Shown piece by piece: positions 55,673-62,882 of a DNA stretch of 64,000 bases. The notes below the pieces were generated by a model. That model had not been told where the DNA came from and did no database searches. It saw only the letters and a list, made by a program, of their open reading frames with translations. Source of the stretch: Promethearchaeota archaeon (lineage in GTDB: Archaea > Asgardarchaeota > Lokiarchaeia > Sigyniarchaeales > SOKP01); assembly GCA_019057795.1 (NCBI GenBank), contig JAHLWS010000021.1, positions 40,260-104,259 of the forward strand. The letters run 5' to 3'. The position numbers were made by a program, and so were the translations under genes. The first letter of the stretch is position 1, and each line of letters opens with the position of its first letter.

Positions 55673-57421
55673 GAGGCTAGGAGAAAATTAGGTTATGGTT
55701 CAAAACAACTTATTTTTGATGATAAACCGATAAGTGCTGCTGATATTGACAATATAGACCAATTAGCTACTAAAAAAGGAAGATCTAAATTATTTTGGTA
55801 TGGTATTATATATCAAATTACTGAAATTGATGAATTTCAAATAAAAGGTGAATCTTATGGTGGAATGACTACACTAACTTTATTTGATAGGTGGCATTTT
55901 GCTGTTAGGGATGCTACAACAAAACCAAAAACCTGGCATTTTCCATTAATTTGGGCGATAAGAAATTATTTATTTAAGGAATTAGGTTTAGATATAGAGG
56001 ATTTAAAGATTAATGGCAAATTTGATTGGAAAAAAATTCATGCTATTCTAGATAAAAGATTTCAAAGAAAAGTGAAAAGGATATGTTTTAACGATAATTC
56101 TTTGAGAATTGAAGAGAGAAAATTTATCAGAGATAATAACTTAATTGAGGATGGGCTAAATATCTCAGGAGGAGGTGAAGGTGGACCTGCAATTGATCTC
56201 CCAATGTTAAGTGTTGCTAAATTAATCGCTTTAGGATTTACAATAACAGATATTCATGATTCAATTGTAAATAAACAACAAATTCAATGTAGTTTACAGA
56301 CAGTAAGACAGCGAATAATCGATTACTGGGAAAGTTTTAAAAATTCTCAAATAATGTTCCTTCGACCAGTATTAGAGAAACTTATTAAAGCTCGTTTTGA
56401 ACTTTATGAAATTAATCAGGTTTTTGGCAGGTTCATGCTTGACCGGATAAAACTTTTTTTTGGAGGTCTCTCTTATCGTCAATTATTAAAAACTATCGAT
56501 CATGATTGGTCTTGTCTTTCAATTTCGGATAGATTCCCATCATGGACAAATCAAGGTAGGATAACGGCAATTATACCAATTGAAACCCTAAAATATTTAG
56601 TTCGATGTTACCTTTATGCTAATGAAGCTATTAGGGATAAAAAAGTTCAAATTATTTTATCTGAGTACAGTAGTTCAGATGTTAAAAGGCAAAATTTAGT
56701 CTATCAGGTACAACAACAATTAGATTACGGTAATTGGGAGGAGGCAAGAGAAGCAATAACAATCCCCCTTGTATTGAAAAAGTTAAGAGAAGGTAAAAAT
56801 TCACCTAAACAAATTTACAGATCTATTGGTTATAATGAAAGTTCGGCTCACACTCATAACACGCTTAGTAGAGAATTATTTTTAGGCTTAAATACCAATG
56901 AATTGAGAGATTTCTTGAGAAGATATTCTAATGTTCAAACTTATGATGATTTCAAAAAAATTTATTTGCTTGAAAAGGAGAAAATTATTAAATGCATTAA
57001 TAAAGATTTTGTGGATAAATTACTCTTCAAATATATAAGATCTGATAAAGCAGCAAAGGAATTAGAGGGTTTTTATTCAGGCGATTTTCTTAAAGAGCTT
57101 AACAAATATTATCCAAGTTATAAAAAAGCAAAATGGATTGTAAAAGCTCCATTTATTATTAAAAATCTAAGAAAGTTACCAAAAAATTACAATAGCAGAG
57201 ATGTTGAGCAAATTTTTAGAAATATAGGATATAGTAAAAAAAGTGCTGAAAATTATGGTAGAATAATTCAAGATATGTTTTTTGGTATGGGAATAAAAGA
57301 AAGTATTATTTTTTTTACAAACCATCCTAATATAAATACTTATGAAGAAGCTTTAAATGCTTACAAGAGCGAACATAGAATTGATATATTAAAACCTCAT
57401 AGAAGTAAATATTATAAATAG
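55673..57421 (+). CDS. GIY-YIG endonuclease-like protein inserted between por genes
   Basis: Open frame from the in-frame TAA to 57421; the first ATG is 55865. GIY-YIG nuclease motifs are seen: LFWYGIIYQITEI (just before 55865), GGMTTLTLFDRWHFAV with the catalytic Arg, and EERKFIRDNNLIEDGLNISG with the catalytic Glu, then GGGEGG. Starting at ATG 55865 would cut off the first motif, so the upstream part is needed for activity. The C-terminal half holds two copies of a unit of about 75 residues (PLVLKKLREGKNSPKQIYRS... and PFIIKNLRKLPKNYNSRDVE...). It looks like a homing-type mobile gene. Confidence 0.75.
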   Translation, partial: EARRKLGYGSKQLIFDDKPISAADIDNIDQLATKKGRSKLFWYGIIYQITEIDEFQIKGESYGGMTTLTLFDRWHFAVRDATTKPKTWHFPLIWAIRNYLFKELGLDIEDLKINGKFDWKKIHAILDKRFQRKVKRICFNDNSLRIEERKFIRDNNLIEDGLNISGGGEGGPAIDLPMLSVAKLIALGFTITDIHDSIVNKQQIQCSLQTVRQRIIDYWESFKNSQIMFLRPVLEKLIKARFELYEINQVFGRFMLDRIKLFFGGLSYRQLLKTIDHDWSCLSISDRFPSWTNQGRITAIIPIETLKYLVRCYLYANEAIRDKKVQIILSEYSSSDVKRQNLVYQVQQQLDYGNWEEAREAITIPLVLKKLREGKNSPKQIYRSIGYNESSAHTHNTLSRELFLGLNTNELRDFLRRYSNVQTYDDFKKIYLLEKEKIIKCINKDFVDKLLFKYIRSDKAAKELEGFYSGDFLKELNKYYPSYKKAKWIVKAPFIIKNLRKLPKNYNSRDVEQIFRNIGYSKKSAENYGRIIQDMFFGMGIKESIIFFTNHPNINTYEEALNAYKSEHRIDILKPHRSKYYK

Positions 57422-57619
57422 CTTCAAAAAGAAGATTGAAACTTAAAGATAGGATATAATTCTATTTCAATAATTTCATCATGTTTTTTGATTTTCAAAA
57501 AATTAAATTAAAATGAAAAATTTTAAAATTTTTATGATAAAACTAATACAATATAATTTCTTATATTTAAATTATTATTTTTAAAATAATTGAGGTAGAT
57601 TATTATTAGTGTTGAACCA

Positions 57620-58831
57620 ATGAAACTTTTTTTTAAAGAGATTAAAGAGCCCATCGAGACGGCAATGATTGGAAATTACGCTGTGGCCGGGGGAGTTACT
57701 CAAACGGACCCTGATGTAATTTGTGCTTTTCCTATTACCCCTCAAACTCAATCCGTTGAAGGATTATCTGATGTCGTTCACCAAGGAAGATTAAAAGCGG
57801 CTTTCGTTAATGTCGAATCCGAATTAGCCGCTATGAGTTATTCAACGGCAGCTTGCGCTGCTGGTGCCAGAACTTTTACTGCTACAGCATCACAAGGCTA
57901 TTTATTAATGACTGAAGCCTTGCCTATGGCAGTTGGTTGGCGCGTCCCGTTAACGATGATGATCTCAGCGAGAGCTTTTAATGCTCCCAATCTTTCTATA
58001 TGGAACAGTTGGAGTGATTTCGTTTTGTTTGATGTTGGGTGGAACTGTGTAGTATCGGAGAATGTGCAAGAAACCTACGATGCAGCAATTTTGTCAGTTA
58101 TGATGTCTGACAATTCTTTGTTTCCAACTATGTTTGTACACGACGGTTTTATTATTTCTCATTCCGTTCAGAAATTATGGTTAATTCCAGACGAGATTGT
58201 ACGGAAATTAACGCCAAAAAAGCCTCGCCACACAATTTCAACAAAGCGTCCTGGTGTATGGGGTGGGATTGTAACTCCCAGCTTTTTTATGGAGGGACGA
58301 AAAAATCTTGACGAAGCGAAGAAACCCGTGTTAGATATAATGAAAAAGGCGTTCGAAGAATTCGGAAAAGCAACTGGGCGCCACTATAACTTAATTGAAA
58401 CCTACAACTTAGATAACTCTTCAAAAACAGCTTTTATTACTATGGGAAGCATGTGTGGAAACATCATTAGTTGGATGACTAAAAACAAGGACATAGGACT
58501 AATTAAAATCAGAGCTTATAGACCTTTCCCTTACGAGGAATTACAAAAGATTGTCCAAAAACATAACATCGAAAAACTAATAATTCTAGAAAAATCAGAT
58601 TCGCTGAACAATCTTTTACCTCCATTTGCCACTTCAATAGCAACAGCGTTATATCCGCTTAAAACTCTATTTAGATGCTATATTGTTGGACTAGGTGGAC
58701 GGGACGTTACTCGAGATGAGTTTACTGTCGCAAAAAAGAAAATGGAATCTGTAAACGATATGAAAGGACCGCTCTATAGTTACCTTGGCGTACGGGAGAC
58801 TAAGGATAAAATCTATGAGGTGAACATGTAA
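57620..58831 (+). CDS. porA: Pyruvate:ferredoxin oxidoreductase alpha subunit
   Basis: 403 residues, the pyrimidine-binding (TPP) and transketolase C-terminal chain. Segments: GNYAVAGGVTQTDPDVICAF, YPITPQT-type FPITPQTQSVEGL (about 35-47), NVESELAAMSYSTAACAAGARTFTATASQGY (starting about 64) with the catalytic glutamate, and the C-terminal domain with IRAYRPFPYEEL and VGLGGRDVT. It works with porB and porGD to oxidise pyruvate to acetyl-CoA, CO2 and reduced ferredoxin, or the reverse. porB begins one base after its stop. Confidence 0.94.
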   Translation: MKLFFKEIKEPIETAMIGNYAVAGGVTQTDPDVICAFPITPQTQSVEGLSDVVHQGRLKAAFVNVESELAAMSYSTAACAAGARTFTATASQGYLLMTEALPMAVGWRVPLTMMISARAFNAPNLSIWNSWSDFVLFDVGWNCVVSENVQETYDAAILSVMMSDNSLFPTMFVHDGFIISHSVQKLWLIPDEIVRKLTPKKPRHTISTKRPGVWGGIVTPSFFMEGRKNLDEAKKPVLDIMKKAFEEFGKATGRHYNLIETYNLDNSSKTAFITMGSMCGNIISWMTKNKDIGLIKIRAYRPFPYEELQKIVQKHNIEKLIILEKSDSLNNLLPPFATSIATALYPLKTLFRCYIVGLGGRDVTRDEFTVAKKKMESVNDMKGPLYSYLGVRETKDKIYEVNM

Positions 58832-58832
58832 G

Positions 58833-59921
58833 ATGTCAAAACCAGAAAAAAATATAATTAAATTCGAAGATATCTTAGCAAGAGATGGCAAATGTAACGT
58901 TTTATTTTTAAACTACGATAACGAAGCTTTTATGAACACTGGAATTCAAGAATCAGGCGCTACACCACCTCACGCTTCGACAACCACCGGACCCGGTGGA
59001 GAAAAGATTCCCGGTAAAGTTGGTGTAAAACAAGATTTAGTTACTCCTTTTGCTTTTTATGGGACAAAATCGTTATTTTTAGCAACGGCAAACCCCGCTT
59101 ATCCAGCAGATTTTATGGGAAAAGTTGCTGATGCGTTAAAGTCAAATGGGTCTGCTTTCATTCAATCAATAGCTGATTGCATGAGAGGATGGCGACATCC
59201 CGCCGAAGACGCCGTGAAAATCTCAAAATTAGCTACAGATTGCGGTTATTGGCCTCTTTACACTATTAGAGTAAAAGATGGCATTCCAACATTTTCTTAT
59301 TATCGCGGATTAGATATAGATAAGGAGAAATTTGTAGAATACTTAAAATCTATGGGTCGGTTTAGACATCTCTTTAAGCCACAGTTTTTAGAAAAAGAAA
59401 TTGACGAAATAATTTACTATACTGAACAACGTAACCTTAAACTAAAAGGGCTTATTGAACAGTTTGGAGCCGAAAAACCAATAGACTTTTATCAGGTAAA
59501 TCGAAGAACTTTAGAACCTCAACAGCATCTCCATCCTGGACACGGACTTTGCCCCGGGTGTGGCGCTGGAATGGTCTTGAATCAGATGGCTACAGCAGCT
59601 ACAGCAGTCGCGGGTAACAACATTATTTACGTGAATAATACGAGTTGCAGTGAAGTATCGACAGCAAAAGATTTTGTGACATCTTGGAAAGTTCCTTGGG
59701 TTCACCACTTATTTGAAAGCGGAGCTACTATAGCTGAAGGAATAAGCACAACTTACAAAATCCTTAAATCTAAAGGTTTGTTCAAAGGAGAGGTGCCGTA
59801 TGTTATACACATTGCCGGCGACGGGTCAACCTACGACATAGGGTTCCAATTCCTTAAAGCAGCCCTTATCCGAACAAGCTCTTTCGTTGAAATGAACGAA
59901 TACTTGACGAACCCAAAATAA
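58833..59921 (+). CDS. porB: Pyruvate:ferredoxin oxidoreductase beta subunit, apparently circularly permuted
   Basis: 362 residues. Conventional PorB starts with HxLCPGCG and ends with the WPLYEV...EEF-type region. Here residues 20-225 match the conventional C-terminal half: NVLFLNYDNEAFMNTGIQ, GATPPHASTTTGPG, WPLYTIRVKDG, MGRFRHLF. Residues about 226-362 match the conventional N-terminal half: HPGHGLCPGCGAGMVL (about 233), NNTSCSEVSTAKDFVTSW, VPWVHHLFESGATIAEGI, and HIAGDGSTYDIGFQFLKAAL at residues 327-345. The TPP motif GDG...N is thereby split across the two termini. Parts of the ALERG-like helix appear at both ends. A decayed copy of the GDGSTYDIGF segment lies at 60054-60103. Confidence 0.9.
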   Translation: MSKPEKNIIKFEDILARDGKCNVLFLNYDNEAFMNTGIQESGATPPHASTTTGPGGEKIPGKVGVKQDLVTPFAFYGTKSLFLATANPAYPADFMGKVADALKSNGSAFIQSIADCMRGWRHPAEDAVKISKLATDCGYWPLYTIRVKDGIPTFSYYRGLDIDKEKFVEYLKSMGRFRHLFKPQFLEKEIDEIIYYTEQRNLKLKGLIEQFGAEKPIDFYQVNRRTLEPQQHLHPGHGLCPGCGAGMVLNQMATAATAVAGNNIIYVNNTSCSEVSTAKDFVTSWKVPWVHHLFESGATIAEGISTTYKILKSKGLFKGEVPYVIHIAGDGSTYDIGFQFLKAALIRTSSFVEMNEYLTNPK

Positions 59922-60382
59922 TCATCAATTTTAATTATTCTTTTATTTATTATCTTTTGATTGCCGAACAATCAAATTTATACTGGATTTTGTGTGAAAG
60001 TGTAAATTATCTATCCTGTTATCTTTAGGGTGCTCTCTTAAGCAATACTAACTACGGGTCAATCTACGATATAGGGTTTCAATTCCTTAAAACAATCCTT
60101 ATTGGGCAGCAACCCAATAATATGGGTATGTTAAACATAGTTTGTTTTGCAGTTAATTTAGGAAGTGGTTGTAGTTTTTTCATTGCATTCACCTAATAAT
60201 GAATAGTGTTTTTCCCAATATATAAATGTTAATAGGTATAGTAGCTATAGATAGTAGCCTTGTAGCATCTTACTATTAAAGATTTTAAGTGTCATTCGAA
60301 GGTTAAATAAGATTGCAATGATTTTATTCGTAAAAACACTCATCATAAATTTAATTTGAAATAAAAATCTAATTACAGTTAA
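59922..60382 (+). other. Gene-free gap with a porB echo
   Basis: 460 bases without a supported gene. It contains the 50-base porB remnant at 60054-60103 and AT-rich sequence otherwise. The frame of the remnant stays open to TAA near 60196 but turns into unrelated sequence after about 20 codons. Weak partial repeats such as TAGCTATAGATAGTAGC near 60240 are of no clear use. I see no promoter or RNA gene. Confidence 0.4.
60054..60103 (+). pseudogene. Degenerate copy of the porB GDGSTYDIGF segment
   Basis: Matches 59821-59870 inside porB at 43 of 50 positions; all seven differences are transitions. In the matching frame it reads YGSIYDIGFQFLKTILI, against DGSTYDIGFQFLKAALI in the gene. It lies about 230 bases downstream of the original. 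It is a remnant of a former tandem porB copy or of the rearrangement that permuted porB. Confidence 0.7.
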
Positions 60383-61687
60383 ATGAATAAAAAAAATGAC
60401 ATCGAAATGAGTCTACAAAGATGTTTAGCAAGTCGTAAGGACTGTTCAGGGGATGGTAGAACTTTATCAATGACTGAGATATTGGATATCTGTAAATCGA
60501 CCAACCAAGCAGCACCTTCAAAGTCTTTATTTGTAGTACTCCCCGATGGAGAGCACTATTCTGGTGGAATATATTCGTATAAAGAAGAACAGTTAGCGTT
60601 AATTTCTGATAAAGAAAAAACAAAATTTACTATGGAACTTTATCCCGAATTGTTTTGGAAGGAATCTATTGAATTCGAGGATTTAATTCGGGTAGGGATT
60701 ACATGGCAATATCTCTCATTAAAAGTGGATAGTATAGGGCTTGGTGTATCACAAAGGGCAAGAGCGCCTAAAAAATACAATAAACTCGTTAACAATTTAA
60801 CGAACCAAAAATATGCCTTTTTATATTCGGTAGCAGTTCGAGAGAGAGATAGGGCAGCCTTAGTAGAAGATACTGTAGAACCTCTTCAAAAAAAAGTAGA
60901 AGATGGCACGATCTTACTCGACACTCCAGCTTGCTACAAGGACCGCGCAATCTATAAGAATAAGTATAAAGGAATTCCAATAGATGACGTTATTTTTAAT
61001 CGGGTTGATGAAAAGGCACTAAATAATATGAATTTGCACCAAATCTCTCAACTACTTTGGGCTTGCCAAGGAGAAAACGATCATACGACGCATGGAAATC
61101 GTGATGCTTTAGAGAAAAATGGTTACGGTCGTGTTCATGCATCAGGATGTGCGGGATATGCAGTATATCCAATAGTTTATATAGAAGATCTTGCTAATGT
61201 CCCTAATGGATCATACCATTATAATCCAGTAGGATATTCTGCGTTAAATAGATGGATTAAGGTTAATGGAACCGTAACATATGATCATTTTATGCAAAAA
61301 TTTAGCTCTGAGACTTTTAGAGCTGAGATTGAAAAGGAGTTTGATACTAATTTCTCTAATTATGCCATATTATTATGTATTGATCGAAAAAAACCTTGCG
61401 CGGGATTAATGCACAGAGTTATGAATCTTAAATATTGGGCCGAAGTTGAGGCTGGAATGGCGGTAGCAGGGTTACAATTACAGGCAAATGCTCTAGGTTT
61501 GAAATGGAAAAAGAAAATATTATCAAATCCCGATAATCCCACATATAGAAAATTGTTCAATCTCAATTCTGCTGAACAGTCGATAAATAGTACGGCAAAA
61601 TTTTTAGTAAATCGGGCAAAAAATGAACGGATATCCCTTGAAGGAAATTTAATACCAATTGTATTATTTCATTTATTAGAGGGATAA
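60383..61687 (+). CDS. SagB-like nitroreductase-family protein, apparent two-domain form
   Basis: 434 residues. Residues 200-330 carry the SagB-type nitroreductase pattern: NNMNLHQISQLLWACQGEND (about 213-232), then GYGRVHASGCAGYAVYPIVYI (flavin-binding region) and a late LKYWAEVEAGMAVAGLQLQANALGL (about 358-382). The N-terminal 180 residues contain SKSLFVVLPDGEHYSGGIYSY and WQYLSLKVDSIGLGVSQRAR, a second nitroreductase-like half. Probably an FMN oxidoreductase; in SagB systems it oxidises azoline rings, but no peptide or cyclodehydratase genes are here. The next gene follows almost immediately. Confidence 0.75.
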   Translation: MNKKNDIEMSLQRCLASRKDCSGDGRTLSMTEILDICKSTNQAAPSKSLFVVLPDGEHYSGGIYSYKEEQLALISDKEKTKFTMELYPELFWKESIEFEDLIRVGITWQYLSLKVDSIGLGVSQRARAPKKYNKLVNNLTNQKYAFLYSVAVRERDRAALVEDTVEPLQKKVEDGTILLDTPACYKDRAIYKNKYKGIPIDDVIFNRVDEKALNNMNLHQISQLLWACQGENDHTTHGNRDALEKNGYGRVHASGCAGYAVYPIVYIEDLANVPNGSYHYNPVGYSALNRWIKVNGTVTYDHFMQKFSSETFRAEIEKEFDTNFSNYAILLCIDRKKPCAGLMHRVMNLKYWAEVEAGMAVAGLQLQANALGLKWKKKILSNPDNPTYRKLFNLNSAEQSINSTAKFLVNRAKNERISLEGNLIPIVLFHLLEG

Positions 61688-61689
61688 AA

Positions 61690-62337
61690 TTGGATATTGT
61701 ACTTATCGGTGCATTATTATTTTTAGTTAATATGTTTTTATCTATATCAATAGCTTTACTTATAGTTAATAAGCTTTACATTTCCAAGAAAATCTCTAAA
61801 GAAAAAGACTTTCACTTATATAACGACTTATTTTCATGGGAAATCTTCTTTTTTATAATAACTTTTGAAAATCTTATGAAAATTTTCTCAGTCTCTTTAT
61901 CAATAGATCATGTTACTTACGATTTTCTACTTAGAATCAGAATTTTACTGTTGTTCTTTCCCTTTTGGAACAAAATCATACATTTGGAGAAAGTAATGAA
62001 TAAGATTACTTATGAAAGACATTATTTTGCGGGAATAATCCCATTAATTATAATACTTATTTTAAGTTTCACAGGTCTGCCAAATATAATATTAATATGT
62101 ATTTTGACTATCACATCATTCGTTCCTTATTTATTATTCCTTATACTTTTAAAAAATACAGGAACACCAAAACAGAAATCTTTGAAAGTGATTTCAGGTG
62201 TAATTCTTATTGGATTGGGAATCATTTTTAGATCAGATATATTTTTAATAAATCTAATGAATATCACTTCACCTATAATATTAATAATAGGAACGATGCT
62301 TATTTTCGATAGTTTCCGCAAAGAAATATTTGTTTGA
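61690..62337 (+). CDS. Multi-span membrane protein
   Basis: 215 residues, starting at TTG 61690 two bases after the previous stop. About seven hydrophobic segments cover most of the length (for example IVLIGALLFLVNMFLSISIA, IIPLIIILILSFTG, IILICILTITSFVPYLLF). No catalytic motif recognised. Tight linkage suggests it is coexpressed with the SagB-like protein and may be its membrane partner or a transporter-like accessory; that is inference. Confidence 0.65.
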   Translation: MDIVLIGALLFLVNMFLSISIALLIVNKLYISKKISKEKDFHLYNDLFSWEIFFFIITFENLMKIFSVSLSIDHVTYDFLLRIRILLLFFPFWNKIIHLEKVMNKITYERHYFAGIIPLIIILILSFTGLPNIILICILTITSFVPYLLFLILLKNTGTPKQKSLKVISGVILIGLGIIFRSDIFLINLMNITSPIILIIGTMLIFDSFRKEIFV

Positions 62338-62383
62338 TAATACAGAAGATCGAAGAAATTAAGGTAATTAACTATTAAAAATC

Positions 62384-62584
62384 TTAAATCTCAATATAAT
62401 TTCTATTGATGATCTCATCCTTTAATTGGGGATTTAAATCGTTAAAATATGCACTATATCCAGATACTCGCACTATAAGATTTGGATGGAGATTAGGATT
62501 ATCTATAGCTTCAATTATATTTAATAGAGCTGTGGGGCCATTGCTATCCATACCATTAACGGGGGCGACTCCAGACGCAAAATT
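62384..62584 (-). pseudogene. C-terminal remnant of a glycyl radical enzyme
   Basis: The minus strand reads FASGVAPVNGMDSNGPTALL, then a shortened stretch, then the glycyl radical loop LIVRVSGYSAYFNDLNPQ and LKDEIINRNYIEI with stop at 62384-62386. These are the two conserved 3'-end blocks of pyruvate formate-lyase-like enzymes. The roughly 40-60 residues normally between them are missing, and the frame is closed upstream (TAA at 62585-62587). It is a dead fragment. Confidence 0.75.
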
Positions 62585-62587
62585 TTA

Positions 62588-62882
62588 ACCCTTTCGTCTT
62601 CCATGGGGTAATATATTAGAACTAATATGTAGTTTTTTTTATTATCTTCCTAAGGTTTCATTACAATTCTAAGAGATTTCTCAAGATTTTCATCACATAA
62701 AACTTCATTCTTATATAGATTAAAAAAACCGAAATGTGATTTAAAAAAATATTTTAAATAAATGGAAAATATAGATTAATTCCTATACTTTGTGTATGGA
62801 TGAGTAAAAAAAAAAGTTTTCGTTTAATGGTATCACGTAGATATTACAGCTTATTATAACAAAGTTTGCTGCTTTTGAATTC
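62588..62882. other. AT-rich gap left of the transposase
   Basis: About 295 bases between the glycyl-radical remnant and the transposase start. It probably contains the left end of the insertion element, but the inverted repeat cannot be identified because the right end lies outside the window. No gene seen. Confidence 0.3.

Noticed and set aside
62406..62588. 60-codon plus-strand frame near the transposase
   Set aside because: The opposite strand carries conserved glycyl-radical-enzyme blocks, so the plus frame is a shadow of that remnant.
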